Of a DNA stretch of 8,109 nt, positions 1 through 5,696 are shown piece after piece. The notes beneath the pieces were generated by a model. It had not been told where the DNA came from, searched no databases, and worked only from the letters and a program-made list of their open reading frames with translations. Made by a program: the position numbers and the translations under genes. The first letter of the stretch is position 1, and every line of letters begins with the position of its first letter. The DNA comes from Gemmatimonadota bacterium (GTDB lineage Bacteria > Gemmatimonadota > Gemmatimonadetes > Gemmatimonadales > Gemmatimonadaceae), in contig JAQBPZ010000266.1 in NCBI GenBank assembly GCA_028287225.1, positions 1 through 8,109 of the forward strand, in the 5' to 3' direction.

Positions 1-317
1 GCGACGGAGCTGGCCGAGTAGGACCTGTGCGCGGGCAGCACGGCACGACGGCGATTCCCCGCCCCGAACGACGGCCGCTCGGGACGCATCCAGACGGGCC
101 GGTCCGGAGCGGATGCAGCGAGTTGAAACGAGAACTGCCGAATGCCTTCACGGCGCGGTGACGGACGCGCTGCACCGGAGACGATTCGGCAGTTCTCGGT
201 GCACTCGCTGCATTCGGTCCGAACCGACGCCACCTGCGGCGTCCCGAGCGGCCGTCCCCCGCGTTCCCCCGCGCTGAGGCGGTTGACCGTGCGACCCGCA
301 CGACAATCACGTGGGAC
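1..317. other. Non-coding leader region upstream of nfo
   Basis: No convincing complete gene lies here. The first 21 nt read as six sense codons and TAG (A-T-E-L-A-E-stop), which could be the tail of a rightward gene that begins outside the window, but this is too short to prove. The rest is occupied by the long inverted repeat at 70-256 and then a C-rich stretch leading to the nfo promoter. Short ORFs through this stretch have no recognisable protein features, and their sequence is explained by the inverted repeat. Confidence 0.6.
70..256. repeat. Long imperfect inverted repeat (187-nt hairpin)
   Basis: Two arms of about 74 nt face each other around a 40-nt centre. Perfectly complementary blocks are 70-87 with 239-256 (18 bp), 113-123 with 203-213 (11 bp) and 129-143 with 184-198 (15 bp). 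Block 101-112 pairs with 214-225 at 9 of 12 positions, 10 with a G-U pair. A symmetrical 13 x 13 mismatch region (88-100 / 226-238) and a 5 x 4 bulge separate the blocks. The centre can form its own small hairpin (156-160 with 173-177). I see no target-site duplication and no poly-T, so neither a miniature transposon nor a simple terminator is demonstrated. A structured RNA or a dispersed repeat element are the main alternatives. Confidence 0.85.
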
Positions 318-323
318 TATCTT
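318..323 (+). promoter_or_regulatory. -10 box TATCTT, leaderless promoter of nfo
   Basis: TATCTT is followed by exactly 6 nt and then the nfo ATG at 330. Transcription would therefore start at or next to the A of the start codon, giving a leaderless mRNA. No Shine-Dalgarno sequence is present and no good -35 is seen at 16-18 bp. The same geometry occurs before the gene at 5063 (TAGCTT + 6 nt) and, on the other strand, before the gene at 4182 (TATCTA + 5 nt). Confidence 0.6.
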
Positions 324-329
324 GCAGGC

Positions 330-1208
330 ATGACTGACATGCTACTCGGCGCCCACATCTCGGCCGCTGGCGGCGTTCCCGAGGCGCCGCCACGCGCGGC
401 GGCGATCGGCGCGACCGCCATGCAGGTGTTCACCAAGATGGCGAACCGGTGGGCCGAGCGGGATTGTGCCGAGGCGGAGTGCGGCTCGTTCCGGGAGCGG
501 CTCACGGCCACCGCCGTGCAGGCCACGATGGCGCACGATTCCTACCTGATCAACCTCGCGAGCCCGGACCCCGTGCTCCGCGCGCGGTCGATCGAGTCGT
601 TCACCACCGAGCTGCGCCGCTGCGAGGCGCTCGGACTGGACTTCCTGGTGTCGCACCCGGGCAACTTCATGGACGAGCGGCAGTCGGGGATCGCGCGCAA
701 CGCCGACAGCATCAACGAGGCGTTCGCCCTGGCACCGGGGCGCACCATCCTGTGCCTGGAGACCACCGTTGGATCCGGCACGTCGCTCGGCTCCACCTTC
801 GAGGAGCTGGCGGCCATCATCTCGCTCGTCGATCCCGCCTTCCAGGCGCGCGTGGGCATCTGCCTGGATACCTGTCACGTGTACTCGGCCGGATACGACC
901 TCGTGGGCGACTACGACGGCGTCATGGCGCGGCTGTCCGATGCCCTCGGCCTCGACCGCCTGCGCGTGATGCACCTGAACGACTCCAAGACGCCGTTCGG
1001 CTCGCACCGGGACCGGCACGAGCTCATCGCGGAAGGCTCGCTGGGCGCCATGCCCTTTCGCCGGATCATGAACGACGACCGCCTGGCGCGCGTGCCGAAG
1101 GTCATCGAGACGCCGAAGCTGGACGACCACACGGCGACCGACACGCGCATGCTGAACCTGCTCAGGAGCTACGTGGAAGCGGAGCCGTCGCCGTACCGCG
1201 ACGGCTAG
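330..1208 (+). CDS. nfo: Endonuclease IV (AP endonuclease, deoxyribonuclease IV)
   Basis: This is a base-excision repair enzyme that cleaves the DNA backbone 5' of abasic sites and removes blocked 3' ends. It is a TIM barrel with a trinuclear zinc centre. The 292-aa product has the family's usual length (about 280-300), and all nine metal ligands known from E. coli Nfo have counterparts: H69, H109 (SHP), E144 (CLET), D180 and H183 (LDTCH), H215 (MHLND), D228 and H230 (HRDRH) and E260 (VIETP). The N-terminal LLGAHISAAGG motif is also typical. The start at 330 is preferred over the Met at codon 4 because it lies 6 nt after a -10 box. The gene is probably monocistronic. Its TAG stop overlaps the stop of the convergent pyrophosphatase gene within CTAG, leaving no room for a terminator. 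Confidence 0.97.
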   Translation: MTDMLLGAHISAAGGVPEAPPRAAAIGATAMQVFTKMANRWAERDCAEAECGSFRERLTATAVQATMAHDSYLINLASPDPVLRARSIESFTTELRRCEALGLDFLVSHPGNFMDERQSGIARNADSINEAFALAPGRTILCLETTVGSGTSLGSTFEELAAIISLVDPAFQARVGICLDTCHVYSAGYDLVGDYDGVMARLSDALGLDRLRVMHLNDSKTPFGSHRDRHELIAEGSLGAMPFRRIMNDDRLARVPKVIETPKLDDHTATDTRMLNLLRSYVEAEPSPYRDG

Positions 1209-1843
1209 CGCGGCTTCTTCGCGGCCTTGCGCGGTGCGCGGCGCTTCTGCGCGGAGCGATGGCGCGCCTCCCCCTCCTCCACCAGCGTGCGCGCCGCGCG
1301 CGGACCCTTCCGCCCGAGCACCTCGAAGCGCTTGCCCGTGGCGTCGTTGTACGAGATGAAGAAGTGCTCGATCTGGTGCAGCAGCGCCTCCGAGAGGTCG
1401 GCGAGCGAGTGCAGCTCGTCGTGGGTCGAGGACTTGGCGGAGACCGCGACCAGCCGGTCGTTGCGCATCGCCTCCCCGTCGCGCTCCGTCTGGCGGGCCG
1501 TGATCACGCCGAGCAGGCGGCATCGCACGAGGCAGCCGGCGAACACCGGCTCGTCCATCATCACGAGCACGTCGATCGGGTCGCCGTCCTCGCCGACGGT
1601 GGACGGGATGAAGCCGAAATCGTACGGGAACGACGCACCCGCGGGCAGCACCCCCGAGAGCTCGTACAGCTCGCGCGCCGGGTCGAACGCGATCTTGTTC
1701 CGGCTTCCCTTGGACGTCTCCACGATGACGTTGAGAGTGCCGGACTCGGGATCGAAGGCGGGCAGGCGCGTGGCGGGATGAGGCACGGGGCTCCGGGTGC
1801 GGGACGCTGGCGGCACCGGGAGCGTGCGCAATCGGCGGTCCAC
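1205..1843 (-). CDS. ppa: Inorganic pyrophosphatase, family I
   Basis: This cytoplasmic enzyme hydrolyses pyrophosphate to two phosphates, pulling biosynthetic reactions forward. The family signature DGDPID (residues 86-91) carries the metal-binding aspartates, and NDRLVAV (128-134) supplies the third conserved Asp (D129). The N-terminal VIVETSKGSRNKI segment holds the substrate-site Glu and Lys. Compared with the E. coli enzyme, R130 replaces K104 and N166 replaces the Lys after the conserved Tyr (Y165). This looks like a divergent subfamily variant rather than a broken enzyme. The C-terminus (about residues 176-212) is a basic Lys/Arg/Ala tail that the compact E. coli protein lacks. The start is uncertain: GTG at 1843 is 10 nt after the yaeQ stop, but GTG at 1786 (193 aa) fits the family N-terminus better. 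It is probably co-transcribed with yaeQ. Confidence 0.93.
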   Translation of the reverse strand: MDRRLRTLPVPPASRTRSPVPHPATRLPAFDPESGTLNVIVETSKGSRNKIAFDPARELYELSGVLPAGASFPYDFGFIPSTVGEDGDPIDVLVMMDEPVFAGCLVRCRLLGVITARQTERDGEAMRNDRLVAVSAKSSTHDELHSLADLSEALLHQIEHFFISYNDATGKRFEVLGRKGPRAARTLVEEGEARHRSAQKRRAPRKAAKKPR

Positions 1844-1853
1844 CGCCGCGCGT

Positions 1854-2393
1854 CTACTCCAGCGGAAAGCGCCTGACGTCGCCCTCGATGGTGACTCCGC
1901 CGACCGCCACGTACACGTGACGCTCGGTGATGCTGAGCTCCCAGCTGTTCCGCCGGTCGAGGCGCTCCACGAGGCCGGCGATCAGGTCGCGGTCGATGGC
2001 GTAGAGCTCCAGCTCCGCGGCGCGGTGGATCCGCTCGCCCGCGAGCGCCTGGAGCAGGTGGCGCGGCTCGCGATGCGTGTAGACCGCCACGCGCGGCGCT
2101 GCCTTGCTCGCCTTGTGCAGGCGGGCGGCATCGGGGGCGCCCACGTCGATCCAGACCTTGAGCGCGCCGGTGAGGTCGCGCACGGCGAGCGCGGGCATCT
2201 CCGGCTCGGCGATGCCCTTGGAGAAGACGATGCCCTCGGCGAACTCCAGGCAGTAGGCGAGCACGCGGGACATGAGGTATTCCTCCGTCTCCGAGGGCTG
2301 GCAGGCCACCTTGAACGACAGCGGCTCGTACACGCCACGGTCCACGTCGGCGAGCTGGATGTCGAAGTTGTAGATCGTCGCGGTGAGCGCCAT
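1854..2393 (-). CDS. yaeQ: YaeQ family protein
   Basis: The 179-aa product matches the YaeQ family over its full length (E. coli YaeQ is about 181 aa). The opening MALTATIYNF resembles the E. coli MALKATIY start. Other conserved segments are PSET (33-36), the MSRVLAY helix (41-47), VRDLTGALKVWIDVG (71-85) and the basic RLHKASK (91-97). The family fold is related to PD-(D/E)XK nucleases; D73, W81, D83 and the Lys in HKASK lie in the core region. A molecular role is not established; a link to haemolysin expression or transcription elongation was proposed in enterobacteria. The ATG at 2393 is chosen because the reading frame stays open far upstream, as a shadow of the permease gene, while homology begins exactly here. 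Only a weak AGG lies 7 nt before it. The pyrophosphatase gene follows 10 nt after its stop. Confidence 0.93.
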   Translation of the reverse strand: MALTATIYNFDIQLADVDRGVYEPLSFKVACQPSETEEYLMSRVLAYCLEFAEGIVFSKGIAEPEMPALAVRDLTGALKVWIDVGAPDAARLHKASKAAPRVAVYTHREPRHLLQALAGERIHRAAELELYAIDRDLIAGLVERLDRRNSWELSITERHVYVAVGGVTIEGDVRRFPLE

Positions 2394-2602
2394 GACGCGG
2401 CCTGCGTGTCGAGGAAGGGTGTCTGCCTGCAGCCGTGCGAGTGCCGGCCCATGCTTGTCATCGAACGCGAATGATAGCGAACGCCTCCGGCGGACGAATG
2501 ACCCCGCATGGGCGACGTCACCCGAGGAAGCCGATCGCGGACATTCGTACCCGATTCGTGACCATTCGCGTTCGTGGACAGCACCAGCCGTCCGGCGCCA
2601 TG
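2394..2602 (-). promoter_or_regulatory. Permease-yaeQ intergenic region with ATTCG/CGAAT cluster
   Basis: This 209-nt gap is less GC-rich than its surroundings. A perfect 12-bp inverted repeat pairs 2462-2473 (CGAACGCGAATG) with 2563-2574. ATTCG occurs at 2543, 2554 and 2564 (spacing 11 and 10 nt, about one helical turn) and the complement CGAAT at 2468 and 2495. On the minus strand TATCAT (2476-2471) could be a -10 box for yaeQ, giving a leader of about 70 nt, although no -35 is clear. The pattern suggests a regulator-binding site or a terminator-like structure after the permease gene. Neither is proven. Confidence 0.35.
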
Positions 2603-3952
2603 CTACGCGGAGGCGCGCGCGGGCCGCCGACGCGACCACCAGTGGAACACCGGGATTCCCGCCGCGAGCAGCAGTGTGCCGCGCGCCGCGTTGGCGGGGT
2701 TGGAGACGATCGCGCCCGCCACCACGTACAGGCACGCGACCACGAAGAGCGCCACCGAGGTGGGGTACCACGGCGCGCGGAAGCGCGGCGTCGCCACCGC
2801 GGCATCGCGGCGCCGGTACACCACGAGCGTGGCCGCGGTGACGCCGAAGAAGATCCAGTCGGCGAAGGTGACCCAGTCCAGCAGCTGCCCGTAGCTGCCC
2901 GACACCAGCAGCACCACGGCCCAGGCGCCCTGCACGGCGATGGCGTCTACCGGCGTGCGGAAGCGCGGGTGCAGCTCGGCGAACCGGGCGAAGAACAGTC
3001 CGTCGCGCGCCATCGCCTGATACACGCGCGGGGTGACGAGGATCACCAGGTTGAGGAAGCCGAAGGTGGAGACGGCAATCCCCGCCGCGATGAGCCGGCG
3101 CCCGACCGGCCCGAAATAGCGGCTCATGACGTCGGCCGCTGGTGCGTGGCTGTTCGCGAGCCCCTCGGTGCCGAGCGCGCGCAGGTAGGTGACGTTCGCG
3201 GCGAGGTACACGGCGGCTACCAGGAACACGCCCCCGATGAGCGCGCGCGGGAGGTTGCGCTCGGGCTCCACCATCTCCTCCGCCACGAAGTTGGCCTGCT
3301 GCCAGCCGCCGTAGGCGAAGAGCACCGGCACCAGGGCCGTCCCCAGCGCGAGCGTCACGGCCCACACGCCGGCGGGATGGGCCGTCGCGGTGCCTGCGGC
3401 GGCGGCCGCCGCGCCCACCGTGGGATCGCCCGACCCCACCAGCGCCCCGAGCACCAGGGCGGCGATCGCGGCGAGCTTGAGCACCGTGAAGACGTTCTGC
3501 GTCCATGCGCCGGGCCGCACGCCCACGGCGTTGATGAGCGAGAGCACGGCGATCGCGGCGGCGGCCAGCCAGCGCTCGCTCGTGGGGGGCAGGCCGAGCA
3601 GCGGAGAGGCGTAGCTGGCGAACGTGACGGCCACCGCGGCCGCCGCTCCCGTCGCGATCGCGAGCAGCAGCGCCCAGCCGTAGAGGAACGCCGGGAGCTC
3701 GCCGAACGCCTCGCGCAGGTAGACGTACCCGCCGCCGGCCGCGGGGCGCCGTGCGCCAAGCTCGGCGAAGATGAAGGCCCCGAGCAGCGCGACCAGCGCG
3801 CCGAGTCCCCAGGTGGCCATGATGAGCCGCGCCGAACCGACACGCTGCGCGACGATCGCCGGGTTGAGGAAGATGCCCGAGCCGATGATGCCGCCGACCA
3901 CCAGCATGGTGCCCGAGAAGGGCCCGATGCGCCGCGCGTAGCCCGGCGTCAC
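2603..3952 (-). CDS. APC-superfamily amino-acid permease (LAT/SLC7-like)
   Basis: This is an inner-membrane amino-acid transporter or exchanger of 449 aa with about 12 hydrophobic segments and a short basic C-terminus. The TM1 signature GGIIGSGIF (20-28) forms the unwound substrate-binding helix in this superfamily. FAYGGWQQANFVAEEM (212-227) followed by PERNLPRA is the TM6-loop hallmark of the L-type transporter/SLC7 branch, and the ARDG turn (315-318) follows TM8. The substrate cannot be read from the sequence; serine/threonine exchangers (SteT-like) and broad neutral amino-acid transporters share these motifs. Residues 180-190 are an Ala-rich insertion in a loop. The GTG start overlaps the stop of the upstream 77-aa gene as GTGA, so the two are translationally coupled and share the promoter at 4193-4188. 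Confidence 0.93.
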   Translation of the reverse strand: MTPGYARRIGPFSGTMLVVGGIIGSGIFLNPAIVAQRVGSARLIMATWGLGALVALLGAFIFAELGARRPAAGGGYVYLREAFGELPAFLYGWALLLAIATGAAAAVAVTFASYASPLLGLPPTSERWLAAAAIAVLSLINAVGVRPGAWTQNVFTVLKLAAIAALVLGALVGSGDPTVGAAAAAAGTATAHPAGVWAVTLALGTALVPVLFAYGGWQQANFVAEEMVEPERNLPRALIGGVFLVAAVYLAANVTYLRALGTEGLANSHAPAADVMSRYFGPVGRRLIAAGIAVSTFGFLNLVILVTPRVYQAMARDGLFFARFAELHPRFRTPVDAIAVQGAWAVVLLVSGSYGQLLDWVTFADWIFFGVTAATLVVYRRRDAAVATPRFRAPWYPTSVALFVVACLYVVAGAIVSNPANAARGTLLLAAGIPVFHWWSRRRPARASA

Positions 3953-4182
3953 CCGCCTGCCGCGCGGCGCAGCGCCGACTGCCGCACGCGAACGTCGCGT
4001 CGTCCGGGCAGCGCAACGAGATAGCTCGGCTCGGGAGAGAGTCCCATCAGCAGCGCGATGGTCCCGCGCTCACCGTCGAGCTGTCCGCCGACGATCTCCA
4101 CCGCGTCGTGCAGCGCATACTCGACGCCCTGGATCGCCTGGCCGGCGAGCCAGCGGTCGCCCACTCCCTGGTTGGGTGTCAT
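3949..4182 (-). CDS. Small KOW/SH3-like protein coupled to the permease
   Basis: This 77-aa protein is probably cytoplasmic, with no signal peptide or membrane helix. Residues about 25-70 read like a small beta-barrel: DAVEIVGG, a turn DGERG, TIALLMGL, then SYLVAL and VRVRQSALR. The V-x-I-x-x-G...G-x-x-G-x-I spacing resembles KOW/SH3-like modules. Basic residues R61, R62, R65, R67, R72 and R73 near the end would suit nucleic-acid or protein binding. The assignment is from pattern only and the function is unknown. The ATG at 4182 lies 5 nt after a TATCTA -10 box, giving a leaderless start. Its TGA stop overlaps the permease GTG by 4 nt. A role in expression or regulation of the permease is speculation from linkage. 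Confidence 0.75.
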   Translation of the reverse strand: MTPNQGVGDRWLAGQAIQGVEYALHDAVEIVGGQLDGERGTIALLMGLSPEPSYLVALPGRRDVRVRQSALRRAAGG

Positions 4183-4187
4183 GCCCG

Positions 4188-4193
4188 TAGATA
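4188..4193 (-). promoter_or_regulatory. -10 box TATCTA, leaderless promoter of the KOW-like gene and permease
   Basis: Read on the minus strand, the 43-nt gap after the DinB-like gene contains CTATCTA, then CGGGC, then the ATG at 4182. The context CTATCTnnnGGCATGAC is nearly identical to that in front of nfo on the other strand. Transcription would begin at or one or two bases from the start codon. No ribosome-binding site is present. This makes the KOW-like gene and the permease a separate unit from the DinB-like operon upstream. Confidence 0.55.
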
Positions 4194-4225
4194 GCGAGCG
4201 CCGCCGGACGACGCAATCCGTACCG

Positions 4226-4738
4226 TCAGGGCTCCACCTGCGCGACGATGCGCGCCGTGACGAGGAGCTGGCCGACGTGCCGCGTCGTGTGCTCGGCGGC
4301 GTGGACGAGCAGCCCGATGACCGTGGATGGCGCCTTCGCGCGGCCCACCGCGCGCGGAGCGGTGAGCTCCTCCTCGGTGGTCGCGCGCAGTTGCACCAGC
4401 GCCGCTTCCACCCGGGCGTCGAGCGCAAGCGCGAGCGCCCGGGCGGTGGCGCCGGACGCGGGCGGTTCGCCCTCCAGCGAGAGGGCCGTCAACTGTGCAC
4501 CGCTCAGCCGCTCGCCACGCGCATAGGTGAACAGCCGGTCGATGACGCCCGACAGGTGCTGCAGGTGAAAGCCGGCCGACGCCACGCCGGCCGGCCGGAC
4601 CCAGAGCTGGTCGTCGGACAGGGTCGCGACGATGTCGCGCACCTCGTCGCGCGCCTGGATCAGGGCGTGCGCGACCGGCTGCAGCAGGGGCGCGACGCCG
4701 GGCACCGGGCCTCGAAGCCATGCCTCGCGCTGGGGCAC
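4226..4738 (-). CDS. DinB-fold (DinB/YfiT superfamily) protein
   Basis: The 170-aa product has the length and all-helical pattern of DinB/YfiT-like four-helix bundle proteins. Candidate metal ligands are H58 or H61 in FHLQHLSGVIDRL and the later H-x3-H-x3-H run H146, H150 and H154 (VHAAEHTTRHVGQL), which gives the usual three-histidine site. Superfamily members are thiol-dependent transferases (such as mycothiol- or bacillithiol-dependent S-transferases) or metal-dependent hydrolases. Many are stress-induced, but the substrate cannot be inferred here. A thiol-transferase role would need a low-molecular-weight thiol in this organism. The GTG start shares its G with the TAG stop of the upstream 75-aa ORF (TAGTG), which argues for translational coupling. 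Confidence 0.88.
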   Translation of the reverse strand: MPQREAWLRGPVPGVAPLLQPVAHALIQARDEVRDIVATLSDDQLWVRPAGVASAGFHLQHLSGVIDRLFTYARGERLSGAQLTALSLEGEPPASGATARALALALDARVEAALVQLRATTEEELTAPRAVGRAKAPSTVIGLLVHAAEHTTRHVGQLLVTARIVAQVEP

Positions 4739-4965
4739 TAGTGAATGCCCAGCGCGCCCGCGATCCGGTCGCCGAGGCGGTCCAGCTCGTCCAGGGCCGC
4801 GGCGAGGAATGCGCCGGCGCCGGTTCGGGACGAGTGCACCCGCGCGGCATGGCCGCCGGGCCCGCGCGGGGGAAGCGGTGCTGACGTGGCGACCGCGGTC
4901 GGCGGCACCCGTGGCGGGGGAACGAGCGCGCCGCTGGGCTGCGTCTCGGGAATCCGGTCGTCCAT
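4738..4965 (-). CDS. Hypothetical 75-aa Pro-rich protein upstream of the DinB-like gene
   Basis: Not recognised. The first 45 residues are Pro/Ala/Gly-rich and look disordered (for example VPPPRVPPTAV). The last 26 (AGAFLAAALDELDRLGDRIA and following) form a good amphipathic helix. There is no signal peptide or transmembrane segment. The ATG at 4965 has a GGAG about 10 nt upstream, one of the few Shine-Dalgarno-like sites in the window. The stop codon TAG overlaps the DinB-like GTG start by one base, which is the main reason to accept the ORF as real. It could be a partner of the DinB-fold protein or a leader peptide for coupled translation. Confidence 0.6.
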   Translation of the reverse strand: MDDRIPETQPSGALVPPPRVPPTAVATSAPLPPRGPGGHAARVHSSRTGAGAFLAAALDELDRLGDRIAGALGIH

Positions 4966-5050
4966 GCGCTCACCGCTCCGGGAAGGAGTCCACCGTGCAA
5001 ATCTGCGGGGGCGCCTCCGGCCTGTCCAGCGCGCGCGCCGCGCGCCGCAC

Positions 5051-5056
5051 TAGCTT
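5051..5056 (+). promoter_or_regulatory. -10 box TAGCTT, leaderless promoter of the UPF0178 gene
   Basis: TAGCTT is followed by exactly 6 nt and the ATG at 5063. The context CTAGCTTGCCTGCATGAC closely parallels CTATCTTGCAGGCATGAC before nfo. No Shine-Dalgarno or clear -35 is visible. This 97-nt divergent spacer (4966-5062) also has to serve the leftward 75-aa ORF, for which no comparable -10 box is seen. Confidence 0.6.
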
Positions 5057-5062
5057 GCCTGC

Positions 5063-5551
5063 ATGACCGCACCCGCGCCGACGCCCGCCTTCAGCCTCTG
5101 GATCGACGCCGACGCCGCGCCGCGAGACGTGAAGGACATCGTCTTTCGCGCCGCCGACCGGCTGCGCGTTCCGCTCATCCTGGTGGCCAACGCGCGGATG
5201 CCCCTGCCGATCGGCCATCCCACGGCCACGGCGGTCCGGGTGGAGGGCGGGCCGGACGTCGCGGACCGGTACATCGCCGAGCATGCGACCGCGGGCGACG
5301 TGGCGATCACCGCCGACATCCCGCTGGCGGCCCTGCTGGTCGCGAAGCAGGTGGTGACCATCGACCCGCGCGGCACCGAGTACACCGCCGAGAACATCGG
5401 GGAGCGGCTCACGGTCCGCGACTTCATGGAGGGGCTGCGTGGGGCGGGCGTGGAGACGGGCGGGCCGAAGGGGTACGGCCCGCGGGAGAAGCAGGCGTTC
5501 GCCGGGGCGCTGGACCGCGCGCTGACCCGTGCCCTGCGCGCGCCGCGCTGA
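5063..5551 (+). CDS. yaiI: YaiI/YqxD family protein (UPF0178, DUF188)
   Basis: The 162-aa product matches the UPF0178 family in length and motifs. LWIDADAAPRDVKDIVFRAA (12-31) carries the conserved D15 and D17. GGPDVADRYI (62-71) and GDVAITADIPLAALL (78-92) carry D65, D68, D79 and D85, and DPRGTEYTAENIGERL (101-116) and a GPR-x-KQAF segment follow. Such clustered acidic residues suit a PIN-like, metal-dependent nuclease fold, to which the family has been related, but no activity is established. It is cytoplasmic and probably monocistronic. The ATG at 5063 is set by the -10 box 6 nt upstream; the next usable start would delete nothing conserved but lacks that support. The stop is followed by a run of eight G. 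Confidence 0.92.
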   Translation: MTAPAPTPAFSLWIDADAAPRDVKDIVFRAADRLRVPLILVANARMPLPIGHPTATAVRVEGGPDVADRYIAEHATAGDVAITADIPLAALLVAKQVVTIDPRGTEYTAENIGERLTVRDFMEGLRGAGVETGGPKGYGPREKQAFAGALDRALTRALRAPR

Positions 5552-5560
5552 GGGGGGGGT

Positions 5561-5604
5561 GCGCGGCCCGGGACGTGCGTTCGGAACAGCGGGCACGGCC
5601 GCGC
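5561..5604 (+). terminator. GC-only hairpin after the UPF0178 gene
   Basis: GCGCGGCC (5561-5568) is the exact reverse complement of GGCCGCGC (5597-5604), 10 nt after the stop codon. An inner CCCG (5567-5570) / CGGG (5590-5593) pairing is an alternative. The loop is long (28 nt) and no T-tract follows, so this is at best a weak terminator or an RNA-stabilising stem. Confidence 0.3.
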
Positions 5605-5645
5605 GTTCGTCCTCGTGTCGCGGAGATCCCCGCGCGCCGTCGCGT

Positions 5646-5659
5646 CGGGGGATTCCCCG
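5646..5659. promoter_or_regulatory. Palindrome CGGGGGATTCCCCG upstream of the desaturase gene
   Basis: CGGGG and CCCCG flank GATT 37 nt before the desaturase ATG (5697). TAGCCT (5661-5666) follows immediately and is the nearest -10-like box, though no -35 is evident. The arrangement would suit an operator next to a promoter. In GC-rich DNA a 5-bp palindrome can also arise by chance. Confidence 0.3.
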
Positions 5660-5696
5660 CTAGCCTCCACGAGACGCATCCGCCACATTTGTTGAC

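Noticed and set aside
70..256. Miniature inverted-repeat transposon interpretation of the long hairpin
   Set aside because: No target-site duplication is visible at either end and no transposase is nearby, so a mobile-element call is not supported from this window alone.
283..288. TTGACC as a -35 box for nfo
   Set aside because: The spacer to TATCTT (318-323) would be 29 nt, far from the usual 16-18.
142..333. 63-codon open frame across the long inverted repeat
   Set aside because: It lies inside the hairpin arms and the nfo promoter, runs over the nfo start and has no protein-like features.
342..1876. Long overlapping open frames of 393 codons (342-1523, minus) and 475 codons (449-1876, plus) across nfo and ppa
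   Set aside because: Their products are low-complexity Arg/Ala/Gly/His-rich strings with no domain. They are shadows of GC-rich genes whose own frames carry complete catalytic motifs.
2435..4024. Plus-strand open frame of 529 codons opposite the permease, and the minus-strand frame extending yaeQ up to 4016
   Set aside because: The permease frame has clear transporter motifs on the minus strand. The opposing and extended translations are Arg/His/Gly-rich with no recognisable fold.
5552..5559. Run of eight G after the UPF0178 stop codon as a slippage or frameshift site
   Set aside because: It lies outside the coding region and the protein is already complete in length and motifs.
5651..5660. 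The 10-mer GATTCCCCGC also present at 53-62
   Set aside because: Two copies of a GC-rich 10-mer in 8 kb without further flanking identity are not enough for a shared site.
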